Below, in pieces: positions 1 through 7,821 of a stretch of DNA of 64,000 nucleotides. Numbering within the stretch: the first letter of the stretch is position 1; the number at the start of each line of letters is the position of its first letter. The stretch covers positions 124,001-188,000 of the forward strand of contig JAJFKB010000024.1 in assembly GCA_021773395.1 (NCBI GenBank). Direction: 5' to 3'. The position numbers and the translations under genes were made by a program. The notes beneath the pieces are model-generated. The model did not search any database. It saw only the letters and a list, made by a program, of their open reading frames with translations, and had not been told where the DNA came from. Origin of the DNA: Gammaproteobacteria bacterium (GTDB lineage: Bacteria > Pseudomonadota > Gammaproteobacteria > Pseudomonadales > IMCC2047).

Positions 1-1371
1 AATATCCCAGTAGCATTAACGACAATGTCAAATCTCAAGACTTTATGGCTCACCAATAACCAGCTTACAGGAACCATACCCTCAGCGCTCGGTGATATGC
101 CGAGCTTGGAAGTATTACATCTTAATAAAAATCAGCTTACCGGATCAATTCCGCGAGAGTTAGGCAACTCAAACACATTGAGCCATATTAGGCTAGAAAC
201 CAACCAGCTATTTGGATCAATTCCCGCCGAGTTAGGTAATCTGCATGACTTGTTCTGGCTGGATTTAGGTCACAATAATTTAACAGGCCTCATTCCCTCG
301 AGCGTGGGTAGGCTAACCAACCTAGCAGTTATGAACTTAAACAATAACCAGTTAAGCGGTTCCGTCCCACCCCAAATCGGCAATATGGAAAGTTTACAGG
401 GTTTGTATTTGTACAATAATCAATTTTCCGGAGACCTACCTGATACCATGGTCAATTTGACCAATATGGACGGCATCCATAGCGACCTGAGGATCCAAAA
501 TAATTGCCTTACCGAAAGTAACCCTAAAGTCAGAGCATTTATCGACAGTAAATCGTCACCGACTGATATTTATGGATTGGATAATCAGCGTATTGATTGC
601 GCCAGTGTCTTAGTTAAAAATTTGTTAACTCCAGTTAATGGCTTGTGGTCTATTGTCAAAGAAGATAATGGCCGACCTGGGCGCGGGTTTCAATTGGAAA
701 CACAAAATGACGTATTGGTGTTGACTGTATATGGGTATACCCGTTCGGGCGATGCTAAATGGTGGTTGGCGGCTGGTGCCTTGCCGATCGATTCAAATGA
801 AATAACATTGGATCTTGGACATTATAGCGGTGGCACTTCGTTTGGTATGGAACATGTTAACGCCCTCTACTTGGGGTCTCAGGGTAGAGTGACTCTACGC
901 TTTGATCGCAGCACCAGTGGGGAGATATGTTTCCCGGACGAATCCTGCAAGGCCATCCATGCTTTTAAATTCGGGTGGGCAGATAGCGCTTCAGCTCTCT
1001 TGGGAAATTGGGTGGGCACAGCGGTTGATCGAGTCTCTGAAGAATTATTTGCCTTTGATTTGGAGTTTACAGATGTTCGCAACTTCCGTAATCCCGGTGT
1101 GATTGATGAGGTCGTTGGTTTTGGCAATGTGATCTATCAAGGTAATCAATCGTCAGTTGATGTGGTGTGCCAGCGTATCGTAGATAGTGGTAACGAGCCA
1201 GTTTTTACCTGTACCACCGAATTATCTGGTGAAACGTTACAGTTTGCTTTCGATGTAAATAACAATGGAATGGCAGGGCAACTTTATAGTTTGACTGACG
1301 ATAACGTAGATGCTGATTTATACGGTTTTCGTATTACTTCTGAAAATGGTAGATCAATTCAGCCAAATTAA
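1..1371 (+). CDS. Leucine-rich-repeat protein, 5' end outside window
   Basis: The reading frame is open from base 1, so the gene starts upstream of the window. The visible part has six 24-residue leucine-rich repeats of the plant-like type (LxxLxLxxNxLxGxIPxxLGxL), from about base 37 to 470. A short cap with an NNC motif follows, then about 240 residues of unrecognised, probably beta-rich sequence with several Cys. Such repeats normally form a solenoid that binds protein or glycan. A surface or secreted location is likely, but the signal peptide would lie outside the window. Function is unknown; the LRR call itself is secure. Confidence 0.85.
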   Translation, partial: NIPVALTTMSNLKTLWLTNNQLTGTIPSALGDMPSLEVLHLNKNQLTGSIPRELGNSNTLSHIRLETNQLFGSIPAELGNLHDLFWLDLGHNNLTGLIPSSVGRLTNLAVMNLNNNQLSGSVPPQIGNMESLQGLYLYNNQFSGDLPDTMVNLTNMDGIHSDLRIQNNCLTESNPKVRAFIDSKSSPTDIYGLDNQRIDCASVLVKNLLTPVNGLWSIVKEDNGRPGRGFQLETQNDVLVLTVYGYTRSGDAKWWLAAGALPIDSNEITLDLGHYSGGTSFGMEHVNALYLGSQGRVTLRFDRSTSGEICFPDESCKAIHAFKFGWADSASALLGNWVGTAVDRVSEELFAFDLEFTDVRNFRNPGVIDEVVGFGNVIYQGNQSSVDVVCQRIVDSGNEPVFTCTTELSGETLQFAFDVNNNGMAGQLYSLTDDNVDADLYGFRITSENGRSIQPN

Positions 1372-1516
1372 GCAATGTTTCAGTCTATTACTGCGGGCCA
1401 TACCGCGCACCAAAATAGAGATATCAAGGGGAGAGATTTCAAGGGGACGGAGGTTTTGATCGCGCCGTCGATAACGCTCCTTGTCATCGTTTATTCAATA
1501 GCAGGTCAGATTACTT

Positions 1517-1560
1517 CACAGCAGGTTAGCGCGCAAAGGCAAAAGGCTAGACTTGACGCC
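1517..1560 (+). repeat. 44-bp dispersed repeat, copy 1
   Basis: This stretch matches 2159-2202 at 41 of 44 positions in the same orientation. It lies between the LRR gene and a small hypothetical gene, in DNA with no convincing coding sequence (1372-1584). The copy ends with a degenerate form of the CTGACCCC motif that recurs in the next kilobase. Confidence 0.6.
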
Positions 1561-1584
1561 ATTCCCCGAACAGCTTAAAACTAA

Positions 1585-2028
1585 TCAATCGAGTGTGTCA
1601 GACACTTTAGATTTTGGATGAATATTCTCTAAATTACATGATAGCAACTCTACCGACGAAACTTGCTGACACTCAACAATCGGGTTGGCAACTAGAAACT
1701 CTTCAATAATTTTATTATTTTCATAAATCCTATTGTTTGGCCCATAATCCCTCCCCAATAAATCTGTTATTCTCTTATTGGTTTTATATCTCATTGCAAT
1801 TAAACGCTTAACATACTCCTGTGCTTCTGAAGGATTATTCGCATAAGCCTCATAAATTGATATAAGACTTCTACTCTCAGATGATTCAATGGACAACAAA
1901 TCCATTATGTCGATCAAGTATGCACTTTGCTTTTGAAAGGATGCTAATTCCTGATTCTGTTTTCCAATCATAAATCCTAGTGTAAGAAAAATAATAGCCA
2001 AAAGTATCTGATTTATTACTAATTTCAA
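1585..2028 (-). CDS. Hypothetical membrane-anchored or secreted small protein
   Basis: This encodes a 147-residue protein of unrecognised family. It opens with a hydrophobic stretch (about residues 4-22) that would act as a signal anchor, followed by a charged, helical soluble part with two Cys near the C-terminus. The start codon is TTG, chosen because a good ribosome-binding site (GGAG, about 7 bases upstream) precedes it and the hydrophobic segment begins at once. It sits alone in a repeat-rich accessory region. Codon composition is AT-rich compared with the core genes. It could be a membrane-anchored periplasmic protein; no function is assigned. Confidence 0.55.
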   Translation of the reverse strand: MKLVINQILLAIIFLTLGFMIGKQNQELASFQKQSAYLIDIMDLLSIESSESRSLISIYEAYANNPSEAQEYVKRLIAMRYKTNKRITDLLGRDYGPNNRIYENNKIIEEFLVANPIVECQQVSSVELLSCNLENIHPKSKVSDTLD

Positions 2029-2108
2029 TTCAGCTCTCCAAATATATCGCGTAAGCCCGCGGATGGAATGCGGGGGTCAGATTTAATAGGTTGGATTCAA
2101 GAATGCGG

Positions 2109-2150
2109 GGGGTCAGGTCTTTGATTTTGAAATCGATCGAGTCTGACCCC
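2109..2150. repeat. GGGGTCAG inverted-repeat element
   Basis: A 42-bp element bounded by GGGGTCAG at the left and CTGACCCC at the right can fold into a hairpin. Its right half (2129-2150) is repeated exactly, in inverted orientation, at 3734-3755 (22 bp). Related copies of the core motif occur at about 2073-2080, 2190-2202 and 4335-4345. The pattern resembles short REP-like dispersed palindromes. No cognate transposase gene is visible. Confidence 0.6.
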
Positions 2151-2158
2151 TTTGATTG

Positions 2159-2202
2159 CACAGCAGGTTAGCGCGCAAAGGCAAAAGGCAAGACCTGACC
2201 CC
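2159..2202 (+). repeat. 44-bp dispersed repeat, copy 2
   Basis: Second copy of the repeat at 1517-1560 (41 of 44 identical). Its last 13 bases (2190-2202) are the exact reverse complement of 2109-2121, so this copy is joined to the GGGGTCAG element. It lies downstream of the PEP-CTERM gene, whose stop codon is at 2246. Confidence 0.6.
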
Positions 2203-2245
2203 AGTTTTGCAGTTTTGTGCTATCGCCCGGTTGACAGATATCGAC

Positions 2246-3328
2246 TTATGGGTGACCCATTGTCCTTTTTCGCAGTAGAAGACCAAGACCACCAAGGCCC
2301 AATAGCAGTAGCGAGGCCGGCTCGGGAACGGCGGAAACCAGGGAAACTTGTGTGAAGACCACGTCAGTACGTCCGTCGAATTCTGGTACGACAACAGCAA
2401 ACGCGTCCAGTTTCATCAAGGCTTCGCTGGTGAAAAAGATGCCATCTGCGATCAGAGCCTTTGCTGCGGCGATACTCAGCTGACTGGCTAAACTGCCCGG
2501 GCCGGGTGCCTCGGATTGGTAAAAACCGTCGCCGTTGATTTCCACCGTTCCGTTCATGATGTAGTTAAGCTCGTCGACAAAACCAAATTCTTGGCTGCGC
2601 ACGAAACCGCTGTTGATCGTCAGCTTACCAGTCGTCAAGACGTCATCGAAACGAAGCTTGTCGAAGACGATCATAGCGCCACTGTCAACCGTAATTTGCG
2701 AACTACCAAAGAAAAAGAAATCGTCATCTGCGATAATCTCGCCGCCGTCGACAAGCAAGCTGGCATTATCATTTGTCACCAGCCGGTCGCCTACAAACAG
2801 AGTGCCGCCGGTCATGGTGAACGAACTGTCGACATTGACATTAAAATCGTCGCCGGTACTTACCGCGCCGTTGCTCATTGTCATGCTTCCCACCGAACCG
2901 TCACCGACGGTAATGTCATCTCCGGCGATCAGCGTACCGCCAGACACGTCCAATGAACCCGCAGCGTCGCGGCCCACAAACAGATCTCTAATCGTCAAAT
3001 CTCCACCGCCCATGTTGAGCGTGCCAGCGCCACCTGTGGTGCCAATATTCACATCCAGCGCCGTTTGGCCCGGCATGGTGCTGTCGATTACTACGCCAGC
3101 TAACGGGATATCTGCCGACGTGACAGCATCAGGCGGGGTGGCGGGGTTTCCGCTAATGGGTAACCCGTTATGATCGAACACTTGTTCCCAGTTGGCAGCA
3201 TCATCCCACGATGAACCGTCACCTCCAGCGTCGAATTCATAGAGCCCAAGTAACTGGGCACGACTTAAGGTCGACACGAGGCAAAAAAAGAAAATAACAG
3301 AAGTAAAATTTGCAATTTTCTTAAACAT
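2246..3328 (-). CDS. PEP-CTERM sorting domain-containing protein
   Basis: A 360-residue exported protein. An N-terminal signal peptide (about residues 1-24) is followed by a long Gly/Asp/Thr-rich region with repeated short strands (G-x-L-x-V-x-G-G pattern), typical of a beta-helical surface protein. The C-terminus carries the sorting signal VPEPAS, a hydrophobic segment and an Arg/Lys tail (about residues 332-355). Proteins of this class are processed by an exosortase at the inner membrane and sent to the surface or exopolysaccharide matrix. No exosortase gene lies in the window. The start is supported by an AGGGGGAGAG ribosome-binding site. The specific role is unknown. Confidence 0.85.
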   Translation of the reverse strand: MFKKIANFTSVIFFFCLVSTLSRAQLLGLYEFDAGGDGSSWDDAANWEQVFDHNGLPISGNPATPPDAVTSADIPLAGVVIDSTMPGQTALDVNIGTTGGAGTLNMGGGDLTIRDLFVGRDAAGSLDVSGGTLIAGDDITVGDGSVGSMTMSNGAVSTGDDFNVNVDSSFTMTGGTLFVGDRLVTNDNASLLVDGGEIIADDDFFFFGSSQITVDSGAMIVFDKLRFDDVLTTGKLTINSGFVRSQEFGFVDELNYIMNGTVEINGDGFYQSEAPGPGSLASQLSIAAAKALIADGIFFTSEALMKLDAFAVVVPEFDGRTDVVFTQVSLVSAVPEPASLLLLGLGGLGLLLRKRTMGHP

Positions 3329-3619
3329 TACCGCTCTCCCCCTTTTACTTGAATGTCAAATTCCAGCCAGTAAAAGCACTAAAGTGGGCTGATGATAGGG
3401 CGTCGCTGTCATATATTTTCTGCTTTACAACCAATCGTAAAATGCAAAATTCATACCGATTCTATTTATCCCTTATTTATTAATCACTTGAGGGATGTGT
3501 GATAATGCTCAATTCGTAATGTGTAAAAAATTACGACACCTAGACCAACTATTTCCCTTCAAAGTCAGACAACCTCAGTTGCAAACTTTTTGTCTAAATG
3601 GTGGCCCCTTGTCCCTTTG

Positions 3620-3673
3620 GGAGCGTTCTTTGGCGGTATCTAAACCGATAAAAAGTATGGTAGATTTGTTCAT
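3620..3673 (-). pseudogene. Probable IS110-family transposase N-terminal remnant
   Basis: An ATG preceded by a GGAGG-like ribosome-binding site begins an 18-codon stretch reading as FIGLDTAK after a short polar start. This resembles the first catalytic (DEDD, first Asp) motif at the N-terminus of IS110/IS1111 transposases. The similarity then stops and no remaining transposase domain is present within 1 kb. It is therefore a short truncated relic, if correct. A chance match over so few residues is possible. Confidence 0.4.
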
Positions 3674-3733
3674 GCTAGCCTCCAGGTTTATAGGGATTGG
3701 ACCTACATTATGGCTCTGGCTTGCTGTATCTAT

Positions 3734-3755
3734 GGGGTCAGACTCGATCGATTTC
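3734..3755 (+). repeat. Inverted copy of the GGGGTCAG repeat
   Basis: These 22 bases are the exact reverse complement of 2129-2150. A degenerate third copy (19 of 22) is at 53813-53834. It lies next to the IS110-like relic. Confidence 0.65.
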
Positions 3756-3819
3756 TTAACCCAATTGACCCCCACTCTTCTTCAATGTTTCGGTTGATTA
3801 ACCGTCCGTCAAAGTGTTG

Positions 3820-4293
3820 CTATTCAGCGCGCTTTGCGTCGCGTTGGTTATGTTTGTTAGGGGCTGACAATTCGATTGTAACCTCTGTGCCCGATGCAAA
3901 AATAACCTTGAATTTACTATCAGAGATCTTTGACGACTCAATAAACACAGGCCCGGTTTCACCACCTTCTAACGTATGGCGAATCCAGAAATAGTATTCC
4001 CCACCCTCCATTATTGTAAATATTTCTCTGTGGTTGTCGCACAGACATTCACCATGCCAGTGCGCTACTAATCTAGCTGTATTACATTGAGGGCCACACT
4101 TTTGGACATGGAACACTTCATTTATCTTTAAATTATCAAATGTAAATCGAAGTGTATCTCCTGGCTCTAGGTGCCTGATTGGAGAGACAGTCGATTTCAT
4201 ATTCGGCTCAACTTGAAATAATGGAACTTCACTGCTTGTTGTCACACAGGACATCGACAACATTGTCATGATTATTGTAATAAATACTTTCAT
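3820..4293 (-). CDS. Hypothetical exported protein, possible lipoprotein
   Basis: This 157-residue protein begins MKVF with a hydrophobic signal sequence ending near a Cys at about residue 16 (LSMSC). The site is an imperfect lipobox, so lipid attachment is possible but not certain. The mature part carries several Cys (CGPQC, CLC) and beta-type sequence ending in a Lys/Arg-rich tail. The start at 4293 is chosen over an in-frame Met six codons upstream because GGGG lies about 8 bases before it and the signal peptide begins there. The family was not recognised. It lies at the border between the accessory segment and conserved genes. Confidence 0.5.
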   Translation of the reverse strand: MKVFITIIMTMLSMSCVTTSSEVPLFQVEPNMKSTVSPIRHLEPGDTLRFTFDNLKINEVFHVQKCGPQCNTARLVAHWHGECLCDNHREIFTIMEGGEYYFWIRHTLEGGETGPVFIESSKISDSKFKVIFASGTEVTIELSAPNKHNQRDAKRAE

Positions 4294-4334
4294 GGTGATA
4301 TCCCCTAACACCTAATTACACAAATCAATCAAAA

Positions 4335-4345
4335 GGGTCAGACTC
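4335..4345 (+). repeat. Partial GGGGTCAG-type motif
   Basis: An 11-base match to the GGGTCAGACTC core of the repeats at 2129-2150 and 3734-3755, in the spacer between the exported-protein gene and the nrdJb terminator. It is short enough to be weak evidence on its own. Confidence 0.35.
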
Positions 4346-4377
4346 CGCCTAATCCAACATTCCTGCCCAACCCCACC

Positions 4378-4416
4378 AAAAAAAAAGCGACTAACGCCAT
4401 AACCACCGCTAGCCGC
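4378..4416 (-). terminator. Rho-independent terminator of nrdJ operon
   Basis: On the minus strand a 10-bp stem (4407-4416 with 4387-4396, two G-U pairs) with a 10-base loop is followed by nine T residues (4378-4386). It sits about 50 bases after the nrdJb stop, in the right orientation to end the nrdJa-nrdJb transcript. Confidence 0.85.
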
Positions 4417-4465
4417 CTTATTTTTATTACCCGAAATCCCTTTCGTTATTATCGTTGTTATTCGG

Positions 4466-5182
4466 TCATCCGCACTTGGAATCTCCACAACTTAAACAGG
4501 TCATACAGCCGTCCATCATGATCACGGCTTGGGTATTGCATTTCACACAGAGGTTGGCACCGGCTGGATATTGGGCGTCATCGGTTTCCGCTGTGGGCTG
4601 AATGGCTTGTTGCCCGGCTTCATACTGATCGCGCTTTTCCTGCAATATCTGCTTCTGGTGTTCGCTCATACCTTCGTCGACAATCATGCCGATTTTTTTC
4701 AGGTGGTCTTCGATGACGTCACCGATTTCAGCCACCAGGGACGGAATATAGCGCCCGCCTTTTTTGAAGTAACCGCCTTTGGGGTCAAATACACCGCGCA
4801 TCTCTTCCACCAGAAAAGTGACATCCCCGCCTTTTCGAAACACTGCGGAGGTGATCCGGGTGAGTGCCAAGATCCATTGAAAATGCTCCATGTTTTTGGA
4901 GTTGATGAATATCTCAAAGGGTCGGCGTTGCTGGTGCTCGGTGCCTTCGTTTAGCACGATGTCGTTAATGGTGACATACATCGCGTGCTCGGAATCCGGC
5001 GTTTTAATTTTGTAGGTGGAGCCCACCAGCATTTCCGGACGCCCCACACTTTCATGCATGTGGATGATGTTGCTTTCCGCTTTTTGGGCGATCTCTTTTT
5101 CTGCCGCTTCAATCTGCTGTTGTTTGTCCGCTGCGCTGAGCACTTTGTAATCGACAATTTTTTTATCTATTTTAATGGCCAT
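4466..5182 (-). CDS. nrdJb: Class II ribonucleotide reductase small chain NrdJb
   Basis: This 238-residue protein matches the C-terminal part of adenosylcobalamin-dependent ribonucleotide reductase, which in Pseudomonas is a separate polypeptide. The middle carries the TSCPD-type region (about residues 85-165, with the GGDVTFLVEEMRGVF segment). The C-terminus is Cys-rich (CVKC, CMTC, CGDSKC), as expected for the mobile dithiol tail and zinc-type knuckle that re-reduce the active site. It lies 99 bases downstream of nrdJa with its own strong AGGAGG ribosome-binding site and shares its terminator. The partner gene is frameshifted in this sequence, so NrdJb may have no functional partner here unless that shift is an artefact. 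Confidence 0.85.
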   Translation of the reverse strand: MAIKIDKKIVDYKVLSAADKQQQIEAAEKEIAQKAESNIIHMHESVGRPEMLVGSTYKIKTPDSEHAMYVTINDIVLNEGTEHQQRRPFEIFINSKNMEHFQWILALTRITSAVFRKGGDVTFLVEEMRGVFDPKGGYFKKGGRYIPSLVAEIGDVIEDHLKKIGMIVDEGMSEHQKQILQEKRDQYEAGQQAIQPTAETDDAQYPAGANLCVKCNTQAVIMMDGCMTCLSCGDSKCG

Positions 5183-5281
5183 TGTTGGCCTCCTTATATC
5201 GTATCTTGTTGCCTGGTTATCCAGTTCTTGTCCGGCTGAATACCCAAAGGGCAGACCCGCCGAACCTACAAATCTTCACTG

Positions 5282-7431
5282 TTAGAATTTGCCGTAATAA
5301 CCTTCTTTAATAGCGTCGAACAGGTTGGCGGCGGTATGAATTTCGCCGTCATATTCCACCTCGTCATTGCCCTTCAGCTCCATCACTGTGCCGTCTTCAA
5401 GGGTAAACTGATAGGTGGTGTTCTCCAGGTCTTTATCCTTCACCAGCACTCCCTGGAATGCTTCCGGGTTAAAGCGGAAGGTGGTGCAACCCTTGAGGCC
5501 CTTATCATAGGCATACATATATATGTCCTTGAACTCCTCATAGGGAAAATCTGTGGGTACATTCGCCGTTTTCGAAATGGAGGAATCAATCCATTTTTGC
5601 GCTGCCGCTTGAATGTCGACATGCTGTGTGGGTGTCACATCCTCGGCAGAGATAAAGTATTCCGGTAACTGTTCCTCTGTGTCTTCGGTATAAGGCATGG
5701 CATTCGGGTTAACCAGCTGCCGGTATGCGAGCAGTTCAAAGGAAAACACATCGACCTTTTCCTTGGTTTTGCGCCCTTCCCTAATGACATTCCTTGAATA
5801 ATGATGCGCAAAACTGGGCTCAATACCATTGCTGGCGTTGTTGGCCAGAGACAATGAGATAGTCCCGGTCGGGGCAATCGAGCTGTGATGGGTAAAACGT
5901 ACACCGTGCTCGGCCATCTGCTCGACCAGTTGCGGATCTTCCTGGGCGACCTGTTGCATGTAACGACTGTATTTGGCATGCAACACCCGGCCCGGCACCA
6001 AGTCATCAACGGCATAGCCATCCGCTCTCATTTCTGGCCGCTTTTCTAGCATCTCTTCGGTCACTTCAAAGCATTCATCCATGATCGGTGCGGTGCCTTT
6101 TTCCTTGCCCAGTTGCAACCCTGTGTGCCAGCCCACCAGAGCCATTTCCCGTGTAACTTCCTCGGTGAACTTGAGGGAGCCCTCATCACCATAGCGCATA
6201 CCCAACATGGTAATCGTGGAGCCCAATCCCAGATATCCCATTCCATGACGACGCTTGTTCATAATCTCATGACGCTGCCGTTCCAGAGGCAGGCCGTTGA
6301 TCTCAACCACGTTATCCAGCATGCGAGTAAATACGCCCACTACTTTGCGATACTCGTCCCAGTCAAAATGCGCTTTGGGGGTAAAGGGATCAACCACAAA
6401 ACGGGTCAGATTAACCGAGCCCAATAAACAGCTGCCATATTCGGGCAACGGCTGTTCACCACAGGGGTTGGTTGCGCGGATATTTCGCAGAACCAGTTGT
6501 TATTCATCGAATTGTCTTTATCAATAAGAATAAAGCCCGGTTCAGCGAAGTCATAGGTGGAGGACATAATGGCATTCCACACGCGCTCTGCCTTGACTGT
6601 TTTATAGATCAGGCAGGCGACCATGCCATTTTCGCGGTGTACATAACCTTCTTTGATGGGTTCATCGCGCCAGATCACTTTCGAGGAATCATTGATATCG
6701 ATGCCATCTTCCTCGACTTCCCGTTCAGTGAGCGGAAATGCCAAAGGCCAGTCAGCCTTGTCCTTGACGGCCTTAATAAACTCATCGGTGATTAATAACG
6801 ATAAATTGAACTGACGTAACCGCCCATCTTCACGCTTGGCGCGAATAAAGTCCAACACGTCCGGATGCCCAACATCAAAGGTGGCCATCTGTGCACCACG
6901 ACGTCCACCGGCTGAAGAAACGGTGAAGCACATTTTGTCGTAAATATCCATAAAGGAGAGTGGCCCGGAGGTATAGGCTCCGGCACCTGTGACATACGCG
7001 CCTTTGGGGCGCAGTGTAGAAAATTCGTAACCGATTCCACAACCGGCCTTGAGGGTCAATCCAGCCTCTACGTTTTTAGCCAGAATATCCGCCATGGAAT
7101 CTTTGATGGCTCCGGATACGGTACAGTTGATCGTTGAAGTCGCGGGTTTGTGCGAACCAGCGCCGGCATTGGAAATAATACGACCCGCAGGAATCACACC
7201 TTTGCGTAGAGCCCACAAGAATTCCTGGTACCACTTTTCCCGATTTTCTTCGCTAATCTCTACATCGGCCAAAGCCCGCGCAACACGCTGAAAGGTACCC
7301 TGAATATCGGCATCCACCGGGTCTCCATTTTTTGCTTTTAATCGATATTTTTTGTCCCAGATATCAAACGATGCATCCTGCAATGGAATTTCAGCAACGC
7401 CGCTCACCACAGCTTTTAAAGAAACATTCAT
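5282..7431 (-). pseudogene. nrdJa: Class II ribonucleotide reductase large chain NrdJa, frameshifted
   Basis: Adenosylcobalamin-dependent ribonucleoside-diphosphate reductase, which makes deoxyribonucleotides without oxygen. The coding sequence is split into an N-terminal frame (start 7431, 341 codons, stop at 6406) and a C-terminal frame open from before 6448 to 5282. Joining them after residue Glu at 6484-6486 needs one extra base. The expected reading then runs through the NPCGEQPL motif, which holds the thiyl-radical Cys, and on to GSCLLGSVNLTRF. The repaired length is about 716 residues, near the roughly 730 of the Pseudomonas protein. The missing base lies in an A-run on the coding strand (6483-6485). 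Both halves are otherwise well conserved, which argues for a recent mutation or a sequence error rather than an old pseudogene. Confidence 0.85.
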
Positions 7432-7509
7432 GTAGAACCTCAGAAAGGAATATTGTTATTGTAAACCGCTTTCACCCACTGACCGCCAATTGTTAATTCC
7501 AGGCGTAAA

Positions 7510-7556
7510 ACACTAGATGTTGTGTTGTGGAGTAAGATCCTATCAAAATATGGGGT
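7510..7556 (-). promoter_or_regulatory. Tandem NrdR boxes upstream of nrdJa
   Basis: Two 16-bp sites match the NrdR-box pattern acaCwAnATwTtGtgt. Box 1 (7510-7525) reads ACACTAGATGTTGTGT and is nearly perfect. Box 2 (7541-7556) reads TATCAAAATATGGGGT and keeps the central C-w-A-n-AT-w-T and G. Their start-to-start spacing is 31 bp, three helical turns, the arrangement known for NrdR operators of ribonucleotide reductase operons. They lie about 80-125 bases before the nrdJa start. NrdR, a zinc-finger/ATP-cone repressor, would repress the operon when dATP is high. Confidence 0.8.
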
Positions 7557-7821
7557 AAGTTCAACCCCTCTAGCCAAGTATTTTTATATAGATTTATGTG
7601 GGTTCCCTTATTGTATATAGCCAAAATATCTAACAGCTGCTGGCACTATTTTTAGCTTTGATAGCTAAGGTTTTGTTTTACAGAAACAAATAAGGCAGCC
7701 TTGATAGACTGCCTTATCTGAAAAGTGTGGCTTTTGAAAAGCGGCTTGGAAAAATGATCTGGCGTATCAGATAAAAAACTGCCAGACCTCAAGGAAACCG
7801 GCTCTCACCGGTTTCGACATG
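7557..7821. other. Intergenic region, htpG 3' end to nrdJ operator
   Basis: Between the htpG stop and the NrdR boxes there are two hairpins (7690-7717 and 7794-7815) and AT-rich sequence suited to a promoter. No B12-box-like sequence or other recognisable cobalamin riboswitch was seen upstream of nrdJa, although class II reductase genes sometimes carry one. Confidence 0.5.
7690..7717 (-). terminator. Possible htpG terminator hairpin
   Basis: A perfect 9-bp stem (7690-7698 with 7709-7717) and a 10-base loop are followed on the minus strand by a T-rich stretch (TTTGTTT). It lies about 105 bases after the htpG stop. A second hairpin with an 8-bp perfect stem (7794-7801 with 7808-7815) sits directly after the stop but lacks a T-run. 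Confidence 0.5.

Larger units (their letters stand above)
3329..3819. other. Intergenic region with repeat copy and IS relic
   Basis: This holds the upstream region of the PEP-CTERM gene, a probable IS110-type transposase fragment (3620-3673) and a copy of the GGGGTCAG repeat (3734-3755). The open frames here show no family resemblance or ribosome-binding site, and none is accepted as a gene. Confidence 0.6.

Noticed and set aside
1375..1578. Plus-strand open frame after the LRR gene
   Set aside because: It translates the dispersed repeat and has no ribosome-binding site or family signal.
3495..3797. Plus-strand open frame of 100 codons
   Set aside because: It has no family resemblance, no ribosome-binding site and runs across the repeat copy and IS relic.
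7550..7579. CCCCATAT on the minus strand as a sigma-32 -10 element for nrdJa
   Set aside because: The matching -35 position (CTTGGCT) is poor and the bases belong to the second NrdR box.
7432..7700. Cobalamin riboswitch upstream of nrdJa
   Set aside because: No B12-box-like sequence or matching secondary structure was seen; the NrdR boxes explain regulation.
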